From NCBI RefSeq assembly GCF_009901585.1, contig NZ_WXYO01000003.1, positions 62,001 through 126,000 of the forward strand: a stretch of 64,000 nucleotides of DNA, read 5' to 3'. The notes below the pieces were generated by a model. The model searched no databases. It worked only from the letters and a program-made list of their open reading frames with translations, and was not told where the DNA came from. The DNA comes from Poritiphilus flavus. Lineage in GTDB: Bacteria > Bacteroidota > Bacteroidia > Flavobacteriales > Flavobacteriaceae. The translations under genes were made by a program, and so were the position numbers. This document shows, piece after piece, positions 8,395 to 17,200 of the stretch (the stretch's first letter is position 1; the number at the start of each line of letters is the position of its first letter).

Positions 8395-8468
8395 GCCGAT
8401 GTAGCTCAGCTGGCTAGAGCAGCTGATTTGTAATCAGCAGGTCGTGGGTTCGAGTCCCTCCATCGGCT
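8395..8468 (+). tRNA. tRNA-Thr (anticodon TGT)
   Basis: Acceptor arms GCCGATG/CATCGGC, D-arm GTAGCTCAGCTGG, anticodon stem GCTGA/TCAGC with loop TTTGTAA, and T-arm GGTTCGAGTC are all present. First tRNA of the Thr-Tyr-Gly-Thr-tuf cluster. Confidence 0.97.
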
Positions 8469-8490
8469 CGAATGTTCATAAAAATAAGGA

Positions 8491-8573
8491 GGGGAGATAC
8501 TCAAGCGGCCAACGAGGACAGACTGTAAATCTGTTGGTTTTTACCTTCGCAGGTTCGAATCCTGCTCTCCCCA
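8491..8573 (+). tRNA. tRNA-Tyr (anticodon GTA)
   Basis: Acceptor GGGGAGA/TCTCCCC, anticodon stem ACAGA/TCTGT with loop CTGTAAA, a long class II variable arm (GGTTTTTACC) and T-arm GGTTCGAATCC. The 3' strand CCTGCTCTC (8561-8569) is perfectly complementary to GAGAGCAGG (8586-8594) just downstream. Confidence 0.97.
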
Positions 8574-8591
8574 CAAGGCATTTAAGAGAGC

Positions 8592-8949
8592 AGGTGTCAA
8601 AAGCTCGCTTTTGTAAAGCTGCGAACGAAAAATGCCTTGTTCGGGTTCACCCCGAACAGGATCACCGAACGAAGAGAGGTAATCCTTCTCTTTGTTTACG
8701 TTCTTTGAAGGTGAAATAATTAAGGTGTCAAAAGCTCGCTTTTGTAAAGCTGCGAACGAAAAATGCCTTGTTCGGGTTCACCCCGAACAGGATCACCGAA
8801 CGAAGAGAGGTAATCCTCCTCTTTGTTTACGTTCTTTGAGGGTGAAATAATTAAGGTGTCAAAAGCTCGCTTTTGTAAAGCTGCGAACGAAAAATGCCTT
8901 GTTCGGGTACACCCCGAACAGGATCACCGAACGAAGAGAGGTAATCCTT
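8592..8949 (+). repeat. Tandem 131-bp repeat, nearly three copies
   Basis: Units start at 8592, 8723 and 8854 (period 131), nearly identical; the third is cut short near 8949. Each unit carries the strong hairpin around TGTTCGGG/CCCCGAACA (8635-8660 in the first copy), a small AAAAGC/GCTTTT hairpin and a GAGAGG/CCTC-type stem. The array lies inside the tRNA operon between tRNA-Tyr and tRNA-Gly and would be part of the precursor transcript. It is not CRISPR, because there are no unique spacers. Confidence 0.93.
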
Positions 8950-9025
8950 ATGATGAAATGGTTTCAGACCATGAGGATTTGAGTCTTAAGAAGTTCGGAT
9001 TTTGACATGTTGAATTGTATTATAC

Positions 9026-9087
9026 GCGGGAGTAGCTCAGTTGGTACCCGTCTGTACCGAACGGCACGTTCGGGCGGGGAGCGTCAG
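9026..9087 (+). pseudogene. Decayed 5' copy of tRNA-Gly
   Basis: Bases 9026-9046 are identical to the first 21 bases of the intact tRNA-Gly 118 bases downstream, including the preceding TATAC. The match then breaks at a short palindromic insert (CCGAACG/CGTTCGG) and resumes briefly as GAGCGTCAG (9079-9087). No anticodon arm remains, so this is a tRNA fragment made by duplication or insertion. Confidence 0.8.
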
Positions 9088-9143
9088 ACGCTCACAGAGT
9101 ACCACTAATTCCTGCATATTCATTGAAATATTGATTTATATAC

Positions 9144-9219
9144 GCGGGAGTAGCTCAGTTGGTAGAGCGTCAGCCTTCCAAGCTGAATGTCGCCGGTTCG
9201 AACCCGGTCTCCCGCTCCA
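9144..9219 (+). tRNA. tRNA-Gly (anticodon TCC), CCA encoded
   Basis: Acceptor GCGGGAG/CTCCCGC, anticodon stem TCAGC/GCTGA with loop CTTCCAA and T-arm GGTTCGAACC are complete. The discriminator T is followed by a genome-encoded CCA (9217-9219). Extra copies of its 3' tail follow at 75-base spacing. Confidence 0.96.
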
Positions 9220-9370
9220 AGATATGCTTTAATCTCCATCAGGGTGAGAAGTTTATCCCGAGCGGAGTCGAGGGAAACCCGGTCTCCCGCTCCAAGATAT
9301 GCTTTAATCTCTATCAGGGTGAGAAGTTTATCCCGAGCGGAGTCGAGGGAAACCCGGTCTCCCGCTCCAA
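9201..9370 (+). repeat. 75-bp tandem repeat duplicating the tRNA-Gly 3' tail
   Basis: The last 19 bases of tRNA-Gly (AACCCGGTCTCCCGCTCCA) recur at 9276 and 9351. Between them lies a 56-base spacer containing GAGAAGTTTATCCCGA and a short palindrome ending GAGGGAA. The two full 75-bp units differ at one base in the spacer. A related element follows tRNA-Trp. Confidence 0.93.
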
Positions 9371-9457
9371 AACCTTGGGTTAGCGATCGTTGTTTATTGT
9401 TAAGGTTGTTGAAGGTGAACCTTGAAGCCTTATAACATTAAATATTCAACCCAATAA

Positions 9458-9529
9458 GCCGACGTAGCTCAGGGGTAGAGCGTTTCCTTGGTAAGGAAGA
9501 GGTCACGGGTTCAAATCCCGTCGTTGGCT
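9458..9529 (+). tRNA. tRNA-Thr (anticodon GGT)
   Basis: Acceptor GCCGACG/CGTTGGC with one G-T pair, anticodon stem TTTCC/GGAAG with loop TTGGTAA, and T-arm GGTTCAAATCC. It is the last tRNA before tuf, as in the E. coli thrU-tyrU-glyT-thrT-tufB operon. Confidence 0.97.
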
Positions 9530-9665
9530 CTAAGATATAAATAATGGTTTGCAATGGGTTGCCTGTGACAGCAGTAAGAGTTCACAGTTTTATAGGTACC
9601 TGTCGTCAGCCCGCTTGAGACATAATTTGTACACTAATATAAACTAAGATTTAAATTTTTTAAAA

Positions 9666-10853
9666 ATGGCAAAGGAAACATTTGATCGTTCCAAACCGCA
9701 CTTAAATATTGGTACTATTGGACACGTAGATCACGGTAAGACCACATTGACTGCGGCCATTACTACCGTTTTGGCGAATGCAGGCTTATCCGAAGTTAGG
9801 AGTTTTGACTCAATTGACAACGCTCCGGAAGAAAAAGAAAGAGGTATTACTATTAATACGTCTCACGTAGAATACCAAACAGCGAACCGTCACTACGCTC
9901 ACGTAGATTGTCCTGGTCACGCTGACTACGTAAAGAACATGGTTACTGGTGCTGCTCAGATGGACGGTGCCATTCTTGTGGTTGCGGCTACTGATGGTCC
10001 TATGCCACAAACCAGGGAGCACATCCTTCTTGGACGTCAGGTAGGTATTCCAAGAATCGTTGTTTTCCTTAACAAAGTAGATATGGTAGACGACGATGAG
10101 CTTCTTGAACTGGTTGAAATGGAAGTTCGTGAATTGCTTTCTTTCTACGAGTACGATGGTGACAATGGTCCTGTTATTTCCGGATCCGCTTTAGGTGCCC
10201 TTAACGGTGAGCAAAAGTGGGTAGATACAGTAATGGAGCTTATGGCTGCTGTTGATGAGTGGATCGAACTACCAAAAAGGGATGTTGACAAGGATTTCTT
10301 AATGCCAGTTGAAGACGTTTTCACCATTACAGGACGTGGAACTGTTGCTACCGGACGTATTGAAACCGGTGTGGCAAACACTGGAGATCCAGTTGAGATC
10401 ATCGGTATGGGTGCTGAGAAATTGACATCTACTATCACTGGGGTTGAGATGTTCCGTAAGATCCTTGATCGCGGTGAAGCTGGTGACAACGTTGGTATCC
10501 TTTTGAGAGGTATTGAAAAGTCTGACGTAAAAAGGGGAATGGTAATCTGTAAGCCAGGTTCTGTTAAACCTCACGCCAAGTTCGAAGCTGAGGTTTATAT
10601 CCTTAAGAAAGAAGAAGGTGGTCGTCACACTCCTTTCCACAATAACTATCGTCCTCAGTTCTATGTAAGAACTACAGACGTAACTGGTACCATTAATCTG
10701 CCTGATGGTGTAGAAATGGTTATGCCAGGAGATAACCTTACGATCACAGTAGATCTGATCCAGCCAATCGCCTTGAACGAAGGTCTTCGTTTTGCGATCC
10801 GCGAAGGTGGTAGAACTGTTGGTGCCGGTCAGGTAACTAAGATTTTAGATTAA
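9666..10853 (+). CDS. tuf: Elongation factor Tu
   Basis: The 395-residue protein shows the GTPase motifs [10 protein letters not shown] (G1), the [11 protein letters not shown] region (G2), DCPGHADY (G3) and NKVD (G4), followed by the two beta-barrel domains. EF-Tu carries aminoacyl-tRNA to the ribosome. ATG 9666 lies in an A-rich context without a Shine-Dalgarno site. It follows four tRNA genes and precedes tRNA-Trp-secE-nusG, a widely conserved order. The 136 bases between tRNA-Thr and the start contain no separate promoter I can support, so it is probably cotranscribed with the tRNAs. Confidence 0.98.
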   Translation: MAKETFDRSKPHLNIGTIGHVDHGKTTLTAAITTVLANAGLSEVRSFDSIDNAPEEKERGITINTSHVEYQTANRHYAHVDCPGHADYVKNMVTGAAQMDGAILVVAATDGPMPQTREHILLGRQVGIPRIVVFLNKVDMVDDDELLELVEMEVRELLSFYEYDGDNGPVISGSALGALNGEQKWVDTVMELMAAVDEWIELPKRDVDKDFLMPVEDVFTITGRGTVATGRIETGVANTGDPVEIIGMGAEKLTSTITGVEMFRKILDRGEAGDNVGILLRGIEKSDVKRGMVICKPGSVKPHAKFEAEVYILKKEEGGRHTPFHNNYRPQFYVRTTDVTGTINLPDGVEMVMPGDNLTITVDLIQPIALNEGLRFAIREGGRTVGAGQVTKILD

Positions 10854-10881
10854 TCGTATAACGATATTGTAATGCATTGAG

Positions 10882-10910
10882 GGTGTCCTGCGTGAAGCAG
10901 GATACCTTTC
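10882..10910 (+). terminator. Hairpin downstream of tuf
   Basis: GGTGTCCTGC (10882-10891) pairs with GCAGGATACC (10897-10906), one G-T wobble, followed by a short TTTC. It is likely the tuf terminator or a partial terminator before tRNA-Trp. Confidence 0.65.
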
Positions 10911-10969
10911 AGTGTAAATATAAACGGCTGTTTTTGCCCTGTTCTGTAAGGGATCAAAAAAGCTGATAA

Positions 10970-11042
10970 ACGGGTGTAGCTCAGTTGGTAGAGCACTGGT
11001 CTCCAAAACCAGGTGTCGGGAGTTCGAGTCTCTCCTCCCGTG
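10970..11042 (+). tRNA. tRNA-Trp (anticodon CCA)
   Basis: Anticodon stem CTGGT/ACCAG with loop CTCCAAA, D-arm GTAGCTCAGTTGGTA and T-arm AGTTCGAGTCT are clear. The acceptor pairs ACGGGTG with CTCCCGT with one T-T mismatch. It precedes secE, as in many bacteria. Confidence 0.93.
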
Positions 11043-11131
11043 CTGAATTTAAATGAAAACGGTCCGTGAGACGAGAAGTTTATCCCGAATTCCAACTCCG
11101 TTGGAAATTAGGGAAGTCTCTCCTCCCGTGC
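11027..11131 (+). repeat. Duplicated tRNA-Trp 3' tail with palindromic spacer
   Basis: Seventeen bases at the tRNA-Trp 3' end (AGTCTCTCCTCCCGTGC, 11027-11043) recur at 11115-11131. Between them lies GAGAAGTTTATCCCGA followed by TTCCAAC/GTTGGAA and AGGGAA. This has the same architecture as the tRNA-Gly tail repeat, with the same GAGAAGTTTATCCCGA core. Confidence 0.9.
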
Positions 11132-11186
11132 AGTTAATAAGACATCATAACAGGTTTAGGCCTGGGAAACTTGAAACTCAAACGGC

Positions 11187-11375
11187 ATGATAACATATAT
11201 CAAAGAGTCCATAGAGGAACTTAGAAATAGCGTCACACTACCATCCAGAGCGGAATCCTCCAATCTCATGGTGGTCGTAGCCGTGTTTTCAATTTTGTTT
11301 GCCCTGGCAACCTGGGGAGTGGATACCATCTTCAGCGAGCTGGTTACTGTATATTTTAATGCCCTAAGCAATTAA
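11187..11375 (+). CDS. secE: Preprotein translocase subunit SecE
   Basis: The 62-residue protein has the usual short SecE layout: an amphipathic helix YIKESIEELRNSVTLPS then a single membrane segment (about 28-50). SecE clamps SecY in the Sec translocon. It sits between tRNA-Trp and nusG and ends ten bases before the nusG start, with the nusG Shine-Dalgarno site overlapping its stop codon. Confidence 0.94.
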   Translation: MITYIKESIEELRNSVTLPSRAESSNLMVVVAVFSILFALATWGVDTIFSELVTVYFNALSN

Positions 11376-11381
11376 GGAGGG
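11374..11381 (+). promoter_or_regulatory. Strong Shine-Dalgarno site of nusG
   Basis: AAGGAGGG ends four bases before the nusG ATG and overlaps the secE stop TAA. It is one of only two strong Shine-Dalgarno sites I see in the window, the other being rpsU. Confidence 0.8.
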
Positions 11382-11385
11382 AGCT

Positions 11386-11937
11386 ATGTCGGAAGTACTG
11401 GAAAAAAAATGGTATGTGGTAAGGGCCGTAAGCGGTCAGGAGAATAAGATCAAAGGCTATATTGAGAGCGAAGTAGAACGTCATGGCTTTGGAGATTATT
11501 TAGAAGAAGTTTTGGTCCCAACCGAGAAAGTTGTGCAGATCCGCAACGGGAAGAAGATCAATAAGGAAAGGGTTTATTTTCCGGGGTACATTATGATAAA
11601 AGCCAATTTAGGTGGCGAGATGGTGCATATTATCCGGTCCATTACCAATGTTATCGGATTTTTGGGAGAAACCAAAGGAGGAGATCCTGTACCATTGAGA
11701 AAGGCAGAGGTTAATCGTATGCTTGGTAAGGTAGATGAGTTAGCAGTGAATACGGATAATGTCGCCATTCCATTTGTTCTTGGAGAAACAGTAAAGGTTA
11801 TTGATGGTCCTTTCAACGGTTTCAATGGTACGGTTGAAAAAATCAATGAGGAGAAGCGGAAACTGGAGGTAATGGTTAAGATTTTCGGAAGGAAAACACC
11901 GTTGGAACTCAGTTATATGCAGGTTGAAAAAGTTTAG
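11386..11937 (+). CDS. nusG: Transcription antitermination factor NusG
   Basis: The 183-residue protein has the N-terminal NGN domain (KKWYVVRAVSGQENKIKGYIE, then VYFPGYIMIKA) and a C-terminal KOW domain (VKVIDGPFNGFNGTVEKINEEK). NusG binds the RNA polymerase clamp and links it to Rho or to the ribosome. It lies between secE and the L11/L1 genes, the standard order. Length and motifs indicate housekeeping NusG and not a specialised UpxY-type paralogue. Confidence 0.97.
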   Translation: MSEVLEKKWYVVRAVSGQENKIKGYIESEVERHGFGDYLEEVLVPTEKVVQIRNGKKINKERVYFPGYIMIKANLGGEMVHIIRSITNVIGFLGETKGGDPVPLRKAEVNRMLGKVDELAVNTDNVAIPFVLGETVKVIDGPFNGFNGTVEKINEEKRKLEVMVKIFGRKTPLELSYMQVEKV

Positions 11938-12011
11938 GAACTGTTACGTATTTATATATAGTTGAAGTGTGAGCTTCCAAATTAAGCACTTCGCAGTTTA
12001 ATTTAAAAACA

Positions 12012-12449
12012 ATGGCAAAAGAAGTAAGTAAAGTAGTTAAACTACAAGTTAGGGGAGGTGTTGCGAACCCGTCGCCACCGGTTGGACCCGCTTTAGGTGC
12101 TGCCGGCGTTAACATCATGGAGTTCTGTAAGCAATTTAATGCGCGTACACAGGACAAACAGGGCAAAGTATTGCCTGTTGTTATCACCGTTTATGGCGAT
12201 AAGTCTTTCGACTTTGTCGTGAAAACACCACCAGCGGCAGTTCAGCTTTTGGAAGCGGCTAAAATTAAGAAAGGATCGGGTGAGCCAAACCGTGCCAGAT
12301 CTGGTAATGTTAGCTGGGATCAGATCAAAACCATAGCCGAAGACAAAATGGTAGATCTCAATGCTTTTACCGTGGAGTCTGCTATGAGCATGGTAGCCGG
12401 TACCGCGAGGTCTATGGGTATCAAGGTATCTGGAAAGCGACCCTTCTAA
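12012..12449 (+). CDS. rplK: 50S ribosomal protein uL11
   Basis: The 145-residue protein shows the N-terminal proline-rich segment [26 protein letters not shown] and the C-terminal RNA-binding block TAEDK-like region ending [11 protein letters not shown]11 forms the GTPase-associated centre with 23S rRNA and the L10/L7/L12 stalk. It is followed 20 bases later by rplA, as in most bacteria. Confidence 0.98.
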   Translation: MAKEVSKVVKLQVRGGVANPSPPVGPALGAAGVNIMEFCKQFNARTQDKQGKVLPVVITVYGDKSFDFVVKTPPAAVQLLEAAKIKKGSGEPNRARSGNVSWDQIKTIAEDKMVDLNAFTVESAMSMVAGTARSMGIKVSGKRPF

Positions 12450-12469
12450 CATCTTAAAGTAATTTTAGC

Positions 12470-13159
12470 ATGGCAAAGTTAACACGTAAGCAAAAGGAAG
12501 CCCACGCCAAAATAGAGAAGGATAAACTCTATTCCCTGGAAGAAGCTTCAGCTTTAATAAAAGAAATCACCAATACAAAATTTGACGCTTCTGTTGATAT
12601 TGCAGTTCGATTGGGTGTAGATCCTCGAAAAGCAAATCAGATGGTAAGAGGGGTAGTGACCCTGCCTCACGGGACCGGTAAAGACGTCAAAGTACTGGCT
12701 TTGGTGACCCCGGATAAAGAAGCAGACGCAAAGGACGCGGGTGCTGATTATGTTGGGTTAGACGAGTATTTGGATAAGATCAAAGGGGGATGGACCGACG
12801 TGGATGTCATCATCACCATGCCCAGTGTTATGGGAAAACTAGGACCTTTAGGACGTATTTTAGGGCCGAGAGGTTTGATGCCTAATCCAAAGACCGGGAC
12901 CGTAACTATGGATATCGCCAAAGCGGTATCTGATGTTAAGGCAGGTAAGATCGACTTTAAAGTAGATAAGGCTGGTATAGTGCACGCCGCTATCGGAAAG
13001 GCTTCATTTTCGCCTGAAAAGATAGCCGGTAACGCCAAGGAACTGATCGATACGCTTAACAAGATGAAACCGGCTGCGGCCAAAGGTGTTTACATGAAAA
13101 GCATATATCTTTCAAGTACCATGAGTCCTAGTCTTCAACTAGATCCTAGAGCAGTTTAA
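12470..13159 (+). CDS. rplA: 50S ribosomal protein uL1
   Basis: The 229-residue protein contains the L1 signature near [20 protein letters not shown] and the C-terminal [18 protein letters not shown]1 forms the mobile E-site stalk. In many bacteria it also represses its own L11-L1 mRNA; I did not find a convincing L1 target mimic in the 74-base leader upstream of rplK. Confidence 0.98.
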   Translation: MAKLTRKQKEAHAKIEKDKLYSLEEASALIKEITNTKFDASVDIAVRLGVDPRKANQMVRGVVTLPHGTGKDVKVLALVTPDKEADAKDAGADYVGLDEYLDKIKGGWTDVDVIITMPSVMGKLGPLGRILGPRGLMPNPKTGTVTMDIAKAVSDVKAGKIDFKVDKAGIVHAAIGKASFSPEKIAGNAKELIDTLNKMKPAAAKGVYMKSIYLSSTMSPSLQLDPRAV

Positions 13160-13178
13160 CTGATAAACGATTTTTGAA

Positions 13179-13694
13179 ATGACAAGAGAAGAAAAAGCAA
13201 CGGTTATTGAGGATTTGACTGCTCAGTTGGGGGAGAACACCACAATTTACCTGGCAGATATATCAGGTCTTGACGCAATAACCACCTCAAACTTGAGAAG
13301 AGCTTGTTTTAAGGCAAATATCAAGTTATCAGTAGTTAAGAACACCCTCCTTGCCAAGGCTATGGAGGCTTCGGACAAGGAATTCGGTGAATTGCCGGAA
13401 GTTTTAAAAGGGAATACTTCCCTGATGTTTGCAGAAGCGGGTAACGCTCCTGCGAAACTTATCAAGAACTTCAGGAAGAAATCGGAAAGACCTCTGCTTA
13501 AAGGTGCCTTTATTGAAGAGGCCATCTTTATCGGAGACGATAAACTGGATACCCTTGTAAGTATCAAATCTAAGGAAGAAGTGATCGGAGATATTATCGG
13601 ATTGCTTCAGAGTCCTGCCAAGAATGTTATTTCCGGCCTGAAATCAGGTGGAGGTAAGCTAGCGGGAATCCTAAAAACCTTATCTGAAAAATAG
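13179..13694 (+). CDS. rplJ: 50S ribosomal protein uL10
   Basis: The 171-residue protein starts MTREEKATVIEDLTAQL and contains the TSNLRRACFKANIKLSVVKNTL core, typical of L10. Its C-terminal helix anchors L7/L12 dimers to form the ribosomal stalk. It begins 19 bases after rplA and is followed by rplL after 51 bases. Confidence 0.97.
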   Translation: MTREEKATVIEDLTAQLGENTTIYLADISGLDAITTSNLRRACFKANIKLSVVKNTLLAKAMEASDKEFGELPEVLKGNTSLMFAEAGNAPAKLIKNFRKKSERPLLKGAFIEEAIFIGDDKLDTLVSIKSKEEVIGDIIGLLQSPAKNVISGLKSGGGKLAGILKTLSEK

Positions 13695-13745
13695 TACGCA
13701 CTAAAAACTAGAATAAACTAAAAATTTTTATTAAACGATAGAAAA

Positions 13746-14132
13746 ATGGCAGATTTAAAAGATTTCGCAGAACAATTGGTCAACCTAACCGTAAAAGAGG
13801 TAAATGAATTGGCCGATATATTAAAAGAAGAGTATGGCATTGAGCCTGCAGCTGCTGCAGTAGCAGTTGCTGGTGGCGCAGCTGCCGGAGCTGGTGAAGG
13901 TGGTGATGCCGCCGAGGAAAAATCAGAATTCGATGTGATCCTTAAAGCTCCAGGAGGTTCTAAACTTGCTGTAGTTAAACTGGTTAAGGAATTGACCGGT
14001 CTTGGATTGAAAGATGCGAAGGAAATCGTAGATAGCGCACCTAAAGCCGTTAAGGAAGGTGTTGCTAAAGACGAAGCCGAAGGTATCAAAAAATCATTGG
14101 AAGAAGCAGGAGCAGAAGTTGAGCTTAAATAA
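13746..14132 (+). CDS. rplL: 50S ribosomal protein bL12 (L7/L12)
   Basis: The 128-residue protein has the N-terminal dimerisation helix pair, an alanine- and glycine-rich hinge (about 36-58) and the conserved C-terminal domain ([35 protein letters not shown]). It recruits translation GTPases. A strong hairpin separates it from rpoB. Confidence 0.98.
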   Translation: MADLKDFAEQLVNLTVKEVNELADILKEEYGIEPAAAAVAVAGGAAAGAGEGGDAAEEKSEFDVILKAPGGSKLAVVKLVKELTGLGLKDAKEIVDSAPKAVKEGVAKDEAEGIKKSLEEAGAEVELK

Positions 14133-14153
14133 TAGCGCTAACCATATGGTTTA

Positions 14154-14199
14154 GGTTTAGGTCTTTCCGCCTTTTTGGTGGCTAGACCTAAACCCTTTT
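14154..14199 (+). terminator. Hairpin in the rplL-rpoB gap
   Basis: GGTTTAGGTCT (14154-14164) is perfectly complementary to AGACCTAAACC (14184-14194), followed by CTTTT. It lies 21 bases after rplL. In E. coli an attenuator at the same place lowers rpoBC expression relative to the ribosomal genes, so a similar partial terminator is likely here. Confidence 0.8.
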
Positions 14200-14263
14200 A
14201 TATATAGTATATAAAGTTATATACAACCCACTTTAGTATTCACGTTCAAAATTTTGTCCATAG

Positions 14264-17200
14264 ATGTTCACAAAACAGACTGAAAGAATAAGTTTCGCAT
14301 CCGCTAAGAACATACCGGAATACCCGGATTTCTTGGACATTCAGATTAAGTCATTTCAAGATTTTTTTCAGCTTGAAACAAAATCTGACGAAAGGGGCAA
14401 TGAGGGGTTATACAACACCTTCATGGAAAACTTTCCAATTACAGACACCAGAAACCAGTTTGTCCTAGAGTTTCTGGATTACTTTATAGACCCGCCGAGA
14501 TATTCCATCCAGGAATGTATAGAACGAGGTCTTACCTACAGTGTTCCCTTGAAGGCAAGGCTAAAACTGTATTGTACCGATCCGGAGCACGAGGATTTTG
14601 AGACGATTGTACAGGATGTGTACCTCGGTACCATCCCGTATATGACCCCCAGCGGGACCTTTGTGATCAACGGAGCAGAGCGGGTAGTAGTGAGCCAGCT
14701 GCACCGTTCTCCAGGGGTATTCTTCGGACAATCCTTCCACGCGAACGGGACAAAGTTGTATTCCGCTCGTGTAATACCTTTTAAAGGTTCCTGGATAGAA
14801 TTTGCCACGGATATCAACAGCGTGATGTACGCTTATATTGACCGAAAGAAAAAATTACCGGTTACCACTCTTTTCCGCGCTATTGGATTTGAGCGGGATA
14901 AGGATATTCTGGAGATTTTTGACCTTTCTGAGGAAGTCAAGGTTTCCAAGGCCGGATTAAAGAAAGTCCTGGGTCGTAAACTGGCCGCCAGGGTGCTGAA
15001 TACCTGGCATGAGGATTTTGTGGATGAAGATACAGGCGAAGTGGTTTCCATTGAGCGAAACGAGATCGTACTGGATCGGGATACTATTCTGGAGAAGGAG
15101 CACATCGACGAGATCATGGAGACCGATGTTAAGACCATCCTTCTTCACAAGGAAAACAACGCTCAAAGCGATTATGCCATCATCCACAATACACTTCAGA
15201 AGGACCCTACGAATTCCGAAAAAGAAGCTGTAGAGCATATTTATCGTCAGCTGCGTAACGCGGAACCACCCGATGAAGAGACGGCTCGTGGTATTATTGA
15301 CAAGCTTTTCTTTTCCGATCAACGATACAACCTCGGAGAAGTAGGGCGATACCGGATGAACAAGAAGTTGGGATTAGATATCGGTATGGACAAGCAGGTC
15401 CTTACCAAAGAAGATATCATTACCATCATTAAATATCTGATAGAACTGATCAACTCCAAAGCGGAGATCGATGATATTGACCACCTTTCCAACAGGAGGG
15501 TTAGAACCGTTGGTGAGCAGCTTTCATCGCAATTCGGTGTAGGTCTGGCCAGGATGGCAAGAACTATACGGGAGCGTATGAATGTTAGGGATAACGAGGT
15601 ATTTACCCCGATTGACCTGATCAATGCAAAGACACTTTCCTCGGTGATCAATTCGTTCTTTGGGACCAATCAGTTGTCTCAGTTCATGGATCAGACTAAT
15701 CCACTGGCGGAGATCACTCACAAAAGGAGATTATCAGCCCTCGGACCTGGGGGTCTTTCCAGAGAAAGAGCAGGTTTTGAGGTTCGTGACGTTCACTATA
15801 CGCACTACGGAAGACTTTGTCCGATAGAAACCCCTGAAGGGCCGAATATCGGATTGATATCTTCCCTCTCGGTATTTGCCAAGGTAAATCACATGGGCTT
15901 CCTGGAAACCCCTTATCGCAGGGTGGAATCAGGTAAGGTAGATACTGCGGATTACGTATACCTGAGTGCAGAAGAGGAAGAAGGTATGAAGATCGCCCAG
16001 GCTAATATTCCTTTAAAGGACAATGGGCAGATCGAGCGTGAAAAGGTGATCGCCAGAGAAGAAGGAGACTTCCCGGTAGTGGATCCACAAGAAGTGAATT
16101 ATACGGATGTGGCACCAAACCAGATAGCCTCTATCTCAGCATCGCTGATTCCGTTCCTGGAGCATGACGATGCGAACAGGGCCCTTATGGGATCTAACAT
16201 GATGCGGCAGGCCGTTCCGTTGCTTAAGCCACAGTCTCCTATCGTAGGAACCGGACTGGAAAGGCAGGTGGCCTCCGATTCCCGTGTATTGATCAATGCG
16301 GAAGGAGATGGGGTTATCGAATATGTAGATGCTACCAAGATCACCATCAAATACCAGAGATCTGAAAATGATCGCCTCGTCAGCTTTGAGGAGGACTCCA
16401 AAACATACGATCTGGTAAAATTCCGCAAGACTAACCAGGGTACGAGTATCAATCTGAAACCTATCGTTCAAAAAGGTGATAAGGTTAAGAAAGGTCAGGT
16501 ACTTTGTGAAGGGTACGCGACGGAAAAAGGAGAACTGGCACTTGGACGGAACCTGAAAGTGGCCTTTATGCCATGGAAGGGTTACAACTTTGAGGATGCT
16601 ATCGTGATCTCTGAGAAAGTGGTAAGGGAGGATATTTTTACTTCCATTCACATCGATGAGTACGCCCTGGAAGTAAGGGATACCAAACTGGGTGCTGAGG
16701 AGCTTACCAACGATATTCCAAATGTATCTGAGGAAGCAACCAAGGATCTGGATGAGTATGGTATGATCCGCATAGGTGCAGAGGTTAAACCGGGAGACAT
16801 CCTTATCGGTAAGATCACACCAAAAGGGGAATCAGACCCAACTCCAGAAGAGAAATTATTACGAGCCATATTTGGAGACAAGGCAGGAGATGTTAAGGAT
16901 GCTTCCTTAAAGGCTTCTCCTTCATTGAGAGGTGTGGTTATTGATAAGAAATTGTTCTCCAGGTCCATTAAGGACAAGCGCAAGCGATCTGAGGATAAGG
17001 AAGCTATTTCTAAGTTAGAACTCGAATACGAGGTAAAATTCCAGGAACTCAAGGATATTCTTGTTGATAAGCTCTTTAAACTCATCAACGGGAAAACCTC
17101 ACAGGGAGTTCTTAACGATCTTGGGGAAGAGGTGTTGCCAAAAGGTAAGAAGTACACCATGAAGATGCTTAACGCGGTGGATGACTTCGCTCACCTCGTA

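Noticed and set aside
8592-8949. Possible CRISPR array
   Set aside because: Units are tandem copies with no unique spacers and no cas genes nearby. The same applies to the repeats of the giant gene.
8444-9435. Several open frames of 60-91 residues across the tRNA cluster
   Set aside because: They run through tRNA genes and non-coding repeats; the repeated text comes from the 131-bp and 75-bp repeats.
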